The notes under the pieces: generated by a model
The model's input: only the letters and a program-made list of their open reading frames with translations
Database searches by the model: none
What the model was told of the DNA's origin: nothing
NCBI GenBank assembly: GCA_905250115.1
Contig: CAJNOI010000136.1
Span: 1 to 64,000, forward strand
DNA: 64,000 nucleotides
Source of the DNA: Adineta steineri
Lineage: Eukaryota > Rotifera > Eurotatoria > Adinetida > Adinetidae
Direction of reading: 5' to 3'
Made by a program: the position numbers and the translations under genes
Shown here: positions 43,801 to 54,403 of the stretch, one piece after another
Layout: every line of letters begins with the position of its first letter
Numbering within the stretch: position 1 is the first letter of the stretch

Positions 43801-46800
43801 GCACGTTGTTCTTATGATGCTCATGTACAAGATATAATAGGCGCTTTCTTGATTGGAAGTAGTTTAATTATGGTGCATCCAAGAGGAATCATGAGCTTTG
43901 ACTATCTAGCTAGTGTTTTCAAAGAGAAGAACGTTACTTGTATTACTACTGTTCCAACTATAGTTCATAATTTCTTCACGTATCTGCAACAACAAAACTA
44001 TCATAATGTTTCACAATACCTGCGATCAGTTTGTAGCGCTGGTATGTGATGCTTATATAATATGTATTATTTTTCATATTATATGATTTCATCTCTAGGT
44101 GAGCCTTGCTCTTTGAAACTGATAAATTTAATCTCAAATACTATAACGCACACTTATCGACTATGGAACATATATGGTCCTGCTGAGACAACAATTGCTT
44201 GCACGTTTCATCTTTTCAATAACACAAAGGACACTGAAAGCGTTCCAATAGGCAGACCACTTTCAAACTATCAATATCTAACTTTAGATCAATTTTTAGA
44301 AAGTGTGTTTATCGGTCAAGAAGGTGAACTGCTTATAGGAGGAGTGGGTGTCTTTGCTGGTTATCTTGGACGTGATGATTTAACTGCAAAAGCTCTTGTT
44401 GAAATAGATGGTCAACTCTTCTATCGAACAGGTGATCTTGTCACAATCGATAACAGTGGTCTTCTTTATTATCAAGGAAGAAAAGATCATCTAATCAAAC
44501 TTCATGGACAACGTATTGAACTTGGTGAAATTGAACGATGTTTACTTAACATCACATCCATCTCTGCTTGTGTTGTCATGAAGTGGAATGATGATTATTT
44601 AGTTGCTTATGTTCAAAGTTCTGATATTGACGAAAAAGTATTACGGGAACATTGCCAATCTCATCTTCCACCACATATGATACCATCAATATTTGTTATA
44701 CTTGATAAATTACCTTTGAATGCAAATGGAAAAGTAGATCGAAAACAACTTCCTTTGCCTCAGTTTTCAGTTGGTAACAACATACAATGTATCAACTCAT
44801 TGACATTGACGCCACTTGAAGAACAGCTTCAGCAAATTTTTAGGAAGGCATTTCATAATGATTCGCCTAATGTAGATACGTCATTTGGACAAATGGGTGG
44901 TACTTCACTCGATGCTATACGAGCACTATCACTTATTCGACAAGATGTGTGTACTAAAGTTGATGCCGCTCTTCTATTTGCTAATCCATCTATTCGAAAA
45001 CTTGCACGAGTCATTGAACCGTTATTAGTTCCATCCAAAAACATGACTTTTTCAGCTGTCAATTTGTCTGTTACGGAATACGAAGATCGACCAAAACCAT
45101 GTTTATATATCGAAATATTAGGTATTCTATTACTTATGTTTCAGTGGATTTTACCCATCTGGTTAGCTTATCAATTTCATTCATTGTTTACTCTCGTTCT
45201 TGTACCCTTCTTTCATCTTCTTGCATATGTTCTCTGTCATCGTTTGTTGTTTCGTTCTGAGACGGCTGAAAAGAAAGTAGATAAATTATATTCCTGGTAT
45301 TATTATCGTTGGTGGTTTTTGTCTAGTATGTGGTCAATTAATAATTCTTATTGGCTAAAGCATTTGTTGGGTACACCGTTTTACAACTCTTATCTTCGAT
45401 TATGTGGTGCCAAAATTGGATGTCATTCACATATATACACAACACTTATCGATGCTCCTTGGTTGCTTGAAGTGGATGAATTTACATTTGTTGGTGAAGA
45501 AGTCGTACTTGCAAATTTATCATATCAAGATTTAACCTACGAACTTCATAGAATTCACATTGGATCATACTGCTCTATCAGCATGCGTTCTGTGTTATAT
45601 GAATATGTTGTGATCGAAGATTATTCTTATGTAGAACCAATGTCAACTCTTACAGGTCTCATTTCCACAACAAACCATCGTATTTCCACTCAAGATCGTC
45701 ATTTGTCATTATATCAATCTATATATCAACTCATGTGCTTATTCTTTCTTCTCTTCATCCATAGTCTGCTTCTTATGCTCTTCTATCACATATATTCTTG
45801 CTGTCGAACATTACTATTACCATTATCTATCACTTTAGCTTTGACCTGGGCGATGTGGACATTGACAAGCCTCTTTATTGCAATATTTCTATTGAAATTT
45901 GTCGTAAGATGTGTTACACCAGGTCACTACCCGCTAAATTCTATCTGTTATTTGCATAAAATATGGTTACGTCAATTGATTATAACATCATTTCGTCATT
46001 CATTCGATTTTGTACCATCATATGACGTTTTTGCATCTATAATTCTACGTTGGTTAGGTGCTCAAGTTGAAGATGATGTGAAATTCGCTGAATTTCGAGA
46101 GATTATTTACTTTCCATCAAATCTACTTTATATTAAAAGTGGTGTGACAACATTTGGTGGAGCTAAACTAGCTCCTTTCGAAATGACAAAAGATGGTTGT
46201 TGTTTTCTCGATGAAATACATCTTAGTTCAGGTTCAAGTCTCACTAATTGGTGTACAATCATGCCAGGTACACGACTTGTATCCAACACGATGGTCGGTA
46301 GTCTTACTTTAGTCCAAAAAGATACAGTTAGTAAAGACATGAATCGTGTTTTACTTGGTATTCCAGCTCGTGAAATGCCCTTTAGCATGCCTTCTTCCAC
46401 ATCACTTATCAATGACTTATCCTCATCATCTCCAAACTATTTATATTTTTATAGTATATTGATCACGTGTATCAGTTTCTTTATAAGTAAATGTATTATT
46501 ATCACTCTGTATTCATCATTATCGTTTGGCATTGCACCATTTCTTCATCTTATTCTTGTATGTGTTGTTTATTACTGTTTGATTTCAATTAAAAACAGCA
46601 GAACAAAGTTCATATTTTCTAAGGTAATCACTCATCTTCAAAGGTTTTTTCGTACATTCATAAATGATTCCTTTGTCATGGTCGGATCATATCTATCTGG
46701 AACACAATATCTTGTTTTTCTTTATCGTATCCTTGGTGCTAAGATTGGATCTGATGTCATTCTACCTAATATCACCTGTCTTACTGATCCTCATCTGACA

Positions 46801-47122
46801 ACTATTGGTAGTCATATTCGTTTGCACATGGGTGCTCATGTTCAGGTAAAAGAACACTTCTACATTATACAGATCGATAAATACATTATTTGTTTTTTTT
46901 CAATTATTTTCCAAGTGTCATACATTTGAGCAACGTTTGTTCAAATTGGTGCCAGTAACTGTCGATAATTCGAGCGTGATTATGAGTAATTCATTGGTAC
47001 TTTCTGGAGCACAACTACATGGACACAATCGCTTACTACCATGGACACTTGTGATGAAGGATGATCAAGTACCAGCTAAAACGAATTGGTCAGGAGTACC
47101 AGCACGACAAATTCAAATGTGA
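37832..47122 (+). CDS. Non-ribosomal peptide synthetase with Pls-like membrane terminal region (A-T-C-C-A-T-TM/LbH)
   Basis: Multidomain enzyme expected to activate and join amino or related acids on phosphopantetheine arms. Exons: 37832-38666, 38729-38980, 39034-39801, 39860-41314, 42141-42704, 42764-43656 (contains a 100-N gap), 43711-44041, 44099-46845, 46916-47122; the frame holds throughout. A1: FTSGTTGPPKAVVHTH, YGTSES, TGDLARY, NGKLDR. T1: GGHSLL. C1: HHAAIDQ at 40300-40320, VGMFVSTLP, HYPLQHIL. C2: HRALFDY at 42590-42610, IGLFENIVPLR, YFPLQRIL. A2 (start lost in the gap): FTSGSTGKPKA, SYDAHVQDI, NIYGPAETT, YRTGDLV, NGKVDR. T2: GGTSLDAI. Then come three pairs of membrane helices (about 45100-45250, 45720-45910, 46440-46590), alternating with three hexapeptide-like domains (LCGAKIG, WLGAQVEDDVKF, ILGAKIGSDVIL). 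No thioesterase or reductase is present. A phosphopantetheinyl transferase is required and is not in this window. The animal introns show it is resident in the genome and not contamination. Microbial origin is inferred. Confidence 0.9.
41315..42140 (+). other. 826-nt intron between the two condensation domains
   Basis: This is by far the longest intron in the NRPS gene; the others are about 50-70 nt. The donor GTAAGT follows VNE of C1, and the acceptor TACAG precedes the start of C2 (ASYAQARIWF). It has stops in all plus frames and no remnant of an A or T domain that I can see. It may be a relic of a module deletion or of an insertion. Confidence 0.6.
43491..43590. other. Assembly gap (100 N) inside the NRPS
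   Basis: Exactly 100 Ns, the usual placeholder for a gap of unknown length. The left side ends just after the C2 domain (LDLFNRQT), and the right side resumes at the A3 motif of A2. An A domain normally carries roughly 150 or more residues before A3, so the true missing sequence should be about 450 bp or more. Confidence 0.95.
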
Positions 47123-47400
47123 TTTACTCCAAAATATATTGTCAATCGAACGATATATAAAAAATAAAAATAAAGACATACTTTGTCATTCTTGACGTTG
47201 TTTTTTTGTCTTTGTGAATTAATATCGCATAGAGCTACATTTCCTTCTTTTTATTCTTCTTCTTGCTTTTTCATTACTTAATAAATGTCCTTTTGTGTGT
47301 CGTAGATTTTTAAAAACTTTGTTTTTTCGTACATTTATATAAAATGGAAAAACAAGATGTTATCATAATTATTTCATAAACTATATACAGAAAGTCAAAT

Positions 47401-47892
47401 ATGAATAATGTACGAAAAGAATAAGATAATTTAAATCAGATTAAATATTTTTAGAAATATTTTATATTAGTTATTTTATTAAATTTAATTATTGAAATAA
47501 CTTTGTCATTAAGTAATAGTGCATCTCGAACATCGAATGATATATTATATCCTCATAAAAGATTTATTCCATCAGAAAATCGTTTTTATCTTGGTTTACA
47601 TAAATGTCGAAATCGTTTACGATGTATTAATTTATGTCAAGAATTATCATTATGTCAATTAATTATGTATAATCAAATAAAACACGAATGCACTTTATTT
47701 AGTGAACATGTTGAATATGGTTCTGGAAGATTATACGATGAAAACAATGAGAATTTAATTACAATTCGTCTTGATAAAGATTCATTCAAAGATTTACATA
47801 AAACAATAAAAACTAAGAAAAATCCATCAGTCATAGTTTCTTCTCGTCATCAAAAATATGATAAGAATATATGTGAGAATTGTGAATTATAA
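47401..47892 (+). CDS. Small secreted Cys-rich protein, PAN/apple-like
   Basis: Two exons, 47401-47409 and 47455-47892, give 148 residues. The first contributes only MNN before a 45-nt GT-AG intron. The N-terminus (KYFILVILLNLIIEITLS) is a good signal peptide. The mature part has the spacing C-x4-C-x3-C-x5-C, then MYNQIKHECTLFSEHVEYGSG, which resembles the core of PAN/apple domains (paired Cys, a hydrophobic stretch, then CxLFS). The tail is Lys-rich and ends KNICENCEL. It starts about 280 bp after the NRPS on the same strand; the spacer contains AATAAA-like signals, so it is a separate transcript. The tiny first exon is a prediction; without it no ATG is available. Function unknown. Confidence 0.5.
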
Positions 47893-48124
47893 TTAATTTA
47901 TTTTATTTATAGAAAAATTAATAAATAATAAGAATTTGAATTTTTCTTATATAATATAGAATTGTATGTAAATTGGTTTTGATGAATTAAATTATTGACT
48001 ATATTTATTCTGATTATGTTCAGTATTTTTTTTCTATTAAATTTAAATATAAGAATAAATTGTCGAAATGATTTTGATATTATAAAATAAATATAAAATG
48101 TTGTATTATAATTTAAATAATGTC

Positions 48125-48955
48125 ATTAATGGATGAGTAAATGTACATAAAATATATTAACAATAACTTCAGTTAATATAACTTTTCCTAAACAAAATTC
48201 ATCTCTTTTAATATGAAAATTATTATGAATTAGTTGGATACATGATCTTGTTTGTTGTAATTTAATTGTAAGAAGATTATCAAAAATAATCATTAAACAA
48301 GTAGGTATTAATCTAAAACAAATTTAACTATAAATACTATAAATTTGTCCATCTAATTCATAAACACCACATCGATCAGTACATGCAACAATTACTGTAT
48401 ATCAAAAATACATTCATAAAGTATGTATGATATAACCACGAATACGACATAATGTTATGATGATGTACTCATAAAATCTGTATGATCAAGTGCATGAACA
48501 AGTGAAATTATAGCCCAGTTCGTGATAATCAAACCAAAAAATGATTTTACAAAAAGATAAACTGAACATGAATTTAATCGACGTTGTTTTTGTGATAATA
48601 TTATATGACCTAAATTTCCAAATGCAGCAATTATAAATAAAATATAACGAGGCATAACTTGTTGAACAAGAGGAAGTGTATCTGCAATAGACATGATGAT
48701 ACAATCGTATAGAAATATAAATGAAGTAGATTGAATTGAGTTAGAAATATTTATTTTATTAATGTTGAAAACAAACTTATGAACTAAAACGAATAACTTA
48801 ATAAAATATTTTATCAAAAAAAAAAACAAGGAAGATAAACGCATGTGTAGATCCAAAAGAATGTTTTGTGATATAATTCTTCTTCGTACCAATTAAAAAA
48901 TCTTTAAGTGATAGTTCTGTCATCATTAAATTCTATTTTATCATAATTTTATCCT
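48125..48955 (-). pseudogene. Orphan GPCR pseudogene with internal deletion (second copy of the 14-kb segment)
   Basis: On the minus strand the ATG at 48694 opens MSIADTLPLVQQ. It continues through TM1 (AAFGNLGHIILSQKQRRLNS) and TM2 (FFGLIITNWAIISLVHALDH) and stops at 48455. Further along the same strand, other frames give a TM3-end-like piece (VIVACTDRCGVYELDGQIYS, about 48340-48400) and a TM5/loop piece (LIPTCLMIIFDNLLTIKLQQ then TRSCIQLIHNNFHIKRDE, about 48200-48310). The segment from TM2 to TM3 is missing, and stops separate the pieces, so this is a decayed receptor. The 48416-48955 part, including the upstream flank, aligns by eye with 13838-14362. Confidence 0.65.
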
Positions 48956-49493
48956 TTGAAACAAATGTGGTCATGTGATATCAATATAATTTTTGTCTAT
49001 AAACTGTCTTAGAAAATGTTTTTAAAATAGGGTCATAGAATTACTCATACTATTTTTCACTTGCCATTTTTTAGGAAGTTTTTTCCTATAAATTAATGAG
49101 ATTGATTTCTTAAGATCTAGTGAATATATCTCTTCGCAAAATATTCTGTGAACTCCTATTCTCGCCTCTAAATTTGTTTCATTGAGTATAAATGTATAAT
49201 TATTATTATACTATTGTGATTTTTGTAATACAATTAATGGGTTGATATCATATTTCTTTCATATCTTTACAGCTATGCAAGTACATTCCTAATAAAGAAA
49301 ATAATGAACAAGACAAATAATTTATTAGTAAACTCTAGTAGAGAACACGATGATAGATTATAACACTTTCAATTACTAATAGGAATGAATCGATTTATTC
49401 ACACATTCCATTTTTTATTAATTATGATTATTTAAGTCGTCATTTCATAAAGTCGAAAAAATTTTCTTTGATGAAGTCAATATTTTACATATG
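48956..49493. other. Intergenic spacer
   Basis: About 540 bp, AT-rich, between two minus-strand loci. I see nothing recognisable in it. Confidence 0.5.
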
Positions 49494-50609
49494 TCATCTT
49501 TTTTTCAAATGAATATTCCAACCATCCTTTATTAATTTTTGCATAATTGTATATTTATGTTTATGAATTAACGATGTAATATAATTATTGATTATAATTT
49601 TTATATCAGTTTTTGCAAATTGTATACAATATTCATAGAGTGTCAAGTATGGCCAATCGATATGACGTTTAGTTAAATCAGCTCCGTTTTTTAGCAATAT
49701 TTCTACTGCCCAAAGCATATTATAATGAATTGCTGTAACTAGTGGTGTACCCAGTTCTCCATCAACATCTATATTAAATTTATATCTAATCAGTTCTCTT
49801 GTCAATTGTTCATTATTTAATTTGATACATTCATGAAGTACAGTATCATTATTATCAAAATGAATCTTCTCAATAGTTGTATCAGCTGCTAAACATAGAC
49901 TCCCTAGTTGATAATAATTCCCGCATCGACAACATTCCTAATTGAAAAAAAATTTAAAGAACAATAAAAAAGAAAAATATCATTTTCTTATTACTTTCAA
50001 AGCTTGTTTAAATATTAACATTCTATATGGTGATGTTTGTATTGTTGTCCTTATATATTTTCTTACACGATCATAATCTATTTGGTGCTGTTTACGATTT
50101 GTATATTTAGGTGTACAAAATACATAAAAGTCAGGTATATTTATTTTCGATATATTATCTAGAGAAAATGTTGAACTTGTTTCAAAAGATAATGATCCAC
50201 TATCTCTTAAATAAGCATTTGTATCTAAACAAATTAACAAATTGCGATAATAGATGTTATTTTAACAAATATTTTCTATTAGCTTACGAATTTTATTTCG
50301 ATTGCTTGGTTTTCGATTCGGAAATTCTTGTTGACATCTGTTCGCTGCTTCAGAATACAAATGAAATTGTATTTTTAAACGTCGTGCTAATTTCGTACGA
50401 ATATCACCATTGAATAGAGTTGATGTTGATACTGATTCATATTTTTCTGAAGATAGTGGTGTATACGTAATTGATTCAATAAGAAACGGCTATATTTTAT
50501 TAATAACATCTTCAAGATCTTCACTATTCAATTTATCATATGATGACAAAGGTTGATCAGCACATCGAACTAAATCATCATACTTTTTGGTTAATGTTAA
50601 TGGTGCCAT
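49494..50609 (-). CDS. Ankyrin-repeat-like protein gene with an in-frame stop (possible pseudogene)
   Basis: Three minus-strand exons, 50609-50288, 50224-49995 and 49937-49494, join in frame (996 nt, 332 codons) with GT-AG borders. The last exon holds ankyrin-type repeats: DTVLHECIKLNNEQLTRELI, then GTPLVTAIHYNMLWAVEILL with KNGADL, after a CCRCGNYYQLG Cys motif. Exons 1-2 are Ser/Arg-rich and unrecognised. A TAG interrupts the frame at codon 40 (50490-50492). Either the gene is dead, the base is wrong, or ATATAG there is a 3' splice site and the true start is an upstream exon I cannot define. Everything after the stop is cleanly open, which favours recent damage or a mis-modelled first exon over old decay. 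Confidence 0.55.
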
Positions 50610-50747
50610 TCATCAGACAATGAACAAAAAAAAATTAATTCACAGCGATAATTAAGCGCTTGTTTTTTTTTATTTTAACAAGATAATGAGCACAATAAAA
50701 AATGCAAAACACACCCTGATTTAAAAAAAATAACAAATATAATGAAG

Positions 50748-51540
50748 TTAATGTCGCGATATTTCACGTACTAATAAATGAGAAAAGAGGCGTTGAAAAT
50801 AAGCCACACCATCAGGCACCATTTTATCATCCGGTCGATAAGTACCATAATTATTATTCATAAGCAATGTTTCACCTGCAAATCGTATATTGGACGAACG
50901 TTTAGCAAGAACCACATGTTTACTTAATAATCGATAAGGATATTTAAGTGTTCTATGTGGAATTTTACCAAAGACTAAATTGCCATTACCAAGTAAAACA
51001 AAATTGTATTTTTGATTTATTGGTAATTCATCAATCAATCGTATTTTATTAATAGTTCGAGTAATAGGATGGGCTTGTACTTGAGATCTTCGTACCATCC
51101 AGAATAGATAAATAATCATCAATATCAATAGATGATTGAGATATTTCCCAAATAGGACTTTTATCCCATATTAGTTTAAGTAAACAACCGAATAAAATAG
51201 TTGGTGGATAAACAGATATTGTTATAGGAAGACCAACTAATTATAAAATTAAATAATATATTTTTCTTGATTATTTATAGTTATTCTAACCTTTCGAGAT
51301 GTTGTAATGTTTTCCACGACGAAGTGGAATCGATGGTTTTTGACGCCAATCAGTATAATAAACAGGTGTAGGCTGTATATTAATCAAGCATCGTATTGAC
51401 TTACTCGATCTGAGCCTGGTACTGCAAAATCATCTCCTGCTTGTAACTGATCTCTTATACTCGATTTCGAGTCGAAGAGATCGCAAAAACAATATTTCGA
51501 CACGAATAATGTTATAATAATTGAACGTTGATTTTGTACT
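50748..51540 (-). CDS. Unrecognised protein gene with an apparent frameshift
   Basis: Minus-strand exons 51372-51291 and 51236-50748 are supported by GT-AG borders. An upstream open stretch from about 51540 to 51405 encodes SSIRDQLQAGDDFAVPGSDR just before a donor. The protein reads PTPVYYTDWRQKPSIPLRRG, then VGLPITISVYPPTILFGCLL and KLIWDKSPIWEISQSSIDID. Near 51100-51130 the frame must change to continue into MVRRSQVQAHPITRTINKIR and the C-terminal half ending LVREISRH (stop at 50748). No intron explains the shift. There is no signal peptide and no known domain, and the start was not found. It lies about 140 bp upstream of the ankyrin gene on the same strand. Confidence 0.45.
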
Positions 51541-52391
51541 CGATAATCACGTGATTAAATAATTATTAAAAACTATATTTTCTGCTACATTTGAAATACC
51601 AAAGACGATAAAACTATCAGAATAAATGTCATAATATGAATAATATTTATATTCTTCCATATGGTTAACGAGTGGCACATTCTACAGATATATATTAAAA
51701 TGACGAATCTGACAAACTGCTCTTGTTCTATATAAATATTAAAATTCATTATTATATATTTATATTTCAAAGATTGCTTTCATTAATAGCATGTTTAACG
51801 TCTTAACTATTCTGTTACTATTACATAATATATAAACACATATTACCCATTAGAATTCGTCTCTAGTTAATAGTTCTTAATCAATCATTCAAGTCGCTTA
51901 CTCTTACAGACAATTATATTACTTGTTATCTATAAATAAAAATCTTATAGATTATTTTGTTAATCGATGAGATTAAGTTTTTGATTATTATCGATAATTA
52001 AGAATATTTTATAATTAATAAATGATTGTCATCATCATCAATTTGTATTATCTATGAACAATTTATATTATAAATATTTTCATGTGTCAGATCAAATTCA
52101 GTATAATACAAGAGATTTCAATAAGATTAATTAATATTTTGTGAACATGTATCGACATCTATCGATGAACTGTAACTGAGTGGTGAGAAAAAACCTACCA
52201 TTTATATACAGTGTTGATTGTTTTTTCCCATTTATTTATGAATGGGTTTTTATAAAAGAACCTTACGTCATTAATTCTATGGATTCATAGACTTTGACTC
52301 ATTTATTACATTATATATTCTTTATATAAATAACTAGTTTTTTTTTCGAAGTTAACGTCAAACACGTAAAGCAAGTAATCAAAATAATACA
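51541..52391. other. Intergenic, presumed divergent promoter region of eIF1A
   Basis: About 850 bp between a minus-strand gene and the plus-strand eIF1A gene. AT-rich, with no supported feature. Short frames here look random. Confidence 0.45.
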
Positions 52392-53160
52392 ATGCCAAAA
52401 AATAAAGGAAAAGGTGGTAAAAATCGTCGTCGTGGTAAAAATGAAAATGATGATGTAAAACGAGAATTAATTCTTCGAGAAGAAGGTCAATCATATGCTC
52501 AAGTTACACGTATTTTAGGCAATGGTCATTTAGAAGCATTTTGTTTCGATACTGCCGGTGGAAAAAAACGTTTATGTCATATTCGTGGTAAATTACGAAA
52601 AAAACAATGGATTAATCAAGGTGATGTTATTCTCGTTGGTTTACGAGATTATCAAGATGATAAAGCTGATGTTATTATGAGATATCTCGGTAAGATATTT
52701 ATTGAATAAATTAATTTAACAAAAAAAAAAAAGAATTATACAGTGAATTTTCTTTTTCTTTTTAGCTGATGAAGCTCGAGAATTGAAACGTATTCGTGAA
52801 ATTCCTGATAATATTAATATAGCTGAATCAACAACAAATAATACCGATGGATTAGATGATGTTATCTTTGATGAACGTTATAATAATGAAGAGTCAGATG
52901 ATGACGAAGCTGGATTACCTCGAAATCCAAACGCCCGAGCAGGCAATGCTGAAAGTGCATCAGAGGAAGAATCTGGTGAAGAAGAAGAAGATGAAAATGA
53001 TTATTATAATCCAAATAGAATGCCGAAAAATTCTGGAAATTTAAATGCAAAAAATCTAATAGGAACTAAAAAAGACAGCGGCAAAGGTTCACGTAATGAC
53101 AAACGACAAGCTATTTCGGGATCAGAATCTGATGCAAATGATGATCTGGCACATATCTAA
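52392..53160 (+). CDS. EIF1A: Translation initiation factor eIF1A with extended C-terminal tail
   Basis: eIF1A binds the 40S ribosomal subunit and promotes scanning and initiator tRNA binding. Exons 52392-52689 and 52766-53160 give 230 residues. The start [19 protein letters not shown] is essentially invariant in eukaryotes. The OB fold follows: [31 protein letters not shown] and [20 protein letters not shown]. The intron falls before ADEARELK. The eukaryotic family is usually about 145 residues, ending in a short acidic DDI-type tail. Here the tail is roughly 85 residues longer, with an acidic/Ser-rich block ([16 protein letters not shown]) and a Lys/Asn-rich region, yet still ends in a DDLAHI motif that resembles the canonical end. 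A two-residue GG insertion occurs in the OB loop (TAGGKKRL). Confidence 0.95.
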
Positions 53161-53576
53161 TAGTAGAGTATTGTAGAGAGAGTAGGCGACTATCCATTCT
53201 TTTTTTCCTGTCTTCAGTTTTCGTCATCGATAAATAATATAAATCTTTTTATCAATAAAATGGTTAATAATCAAAATACATGTACATTTTAAATAATATA
53301 CCTATTTGCTATTAACTAATAAAAAAGAAAATGATTTCTTCCGTAACATCAATATTATTCAGTGATTCAATTAATATAACTTATAATATAAAAATCGATG
53401 TAATTGTTACATATCCTAAAGAACAAGTCTTTATTAAAATTTCATTATTATGCTTTGGCTTGTTCTATCATTGCATATGAAAAATAATTTGTGATACACG
53501 ATTTTATCTTTTTTTTATTTTGTTTATACACATAGAAATACAACAATAAATAAATAAATGACTATAATAATAATAA
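53161..53576. other. Convergent 3' spacer between eIF1A and AP-3 sigma
   Basis: About 415 bp with AATAAA-type signals on both strands (for example 53253-53260 on plus). It should hold both 3' UTRs; no other feature was seen. Confidence 0.5.
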
Positions 53577-54203
53577 TTAAAAACGTAAATTAAGATTCAA
53601 ATCAGGTAATTTAATATCTTTGATCTTTTGCGGTAAATTCATTTCTTTTAATGCTGTCATTGCTTTTGCTGGTGCAGCTGATATTCCTGCTTCTTGTTTT
53701 TCTAATTTCGATTGTTCTTCAATTCGTGCAACAATTTCATTCATACTTGTTTCTAATACCATACCACCTAAACATAATTCCTGTAGAATATAATGAACTT
53801 TGTCCGCATGAAAAATAAGATCAAGTTCACAGACATTCTAAATATTAAAAAAAAATTAATTACAATTACATTTCATTTAAAAATTAAAAATATTTACCTC
53901 GAAACATTTATCAAGTGTTTCAACGAAAACTTGAATTAAATCAAGTATACCTAATTCACTTTCGGAACTATCAACACAAAATATAAAATATAATGTTGCA
54001 TAATGACGATAAATTAAACGATAATCATTTCCACCAATTAGTGAACCACCTTCAAGAAAATTACATACATTTTCATCGCGTTTTGATACTAAATGATAAG
54101 TTTCTCGAACGATTTGCTGTTGAATTTCTTCGGGATAGTATTCAAAAAATTTTATTAATCGTGGTTTAGCTGAATTATTAAACACAAGTATTGCTTTAAT
54201 CAT
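53577..54203 (-). CDS. AP3S1: AP-3 complex subunit sigma
   Basis: Small subunit of the AP-3 clathrin-adaptor-type coat, which sorts cargo to lysosome-related organelles. Two minus-strand exons, 54203-53898 and 53837-53577, give 188 residues, close to the animal family length of about 193. It contains MIKAILVFNN, QQQIVRETYHLVSKRDENVC, NFLEGGSLIGG, IYRHYATLYFIFCVDSSESE, DLIQVFVETLDKCFENVCEL, MVLETSMNEIV and a C-terminal MNLPQKIKDIKLPDLN. All longin-fold core blocks are intact. The gene is divergent from the EF-hand gene, only 200 bp away. Confidence 0.97.
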
Positions 54204-54403
54204 AATTATTTAAATCTCTTATCTAAAACAAATATAATAAATATATATATAGATAAATGCATTTTTCTTGTGGCCTAAACCAACCTTCGAAACCGTGAAG
54301 GTAAACAACAAATTTTTTTGTGATTATATGTGCATTGAAGCAGAACATAAACGATGAATATTTTCATATTCATTTGTGAAAGAAAAGACGTAAAATAAAC
54401 AAT
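54204..54403. promoter_or_regulatory. Divergent promoter region, AP-3 sigma / EF-hand gene
   Basis: Only 200 bp separate the two start codons on opposite strands, so both promoters and 5' UTRs must lie here. No TATA box is obvious apart from ATATATATAG near 54241-54251. A CCAACCTTCGAAACC patch (about 54281) stands out as less AT-rich. Confidence 0.4.

Noticed and set aside
44853-46412. Minus-strand frames of 69 and 94 codons within the NRPS terminal region
   Set aside because: Antisense shadows of a well-supported coding exon.
37832-47122. NRPS as bacterial contamination in the assembly
   Set aside because: Eight GT-AG introns with frame-restoring junctions, plus animal-type genes on both sides in the same contig, make contamination unlikely.
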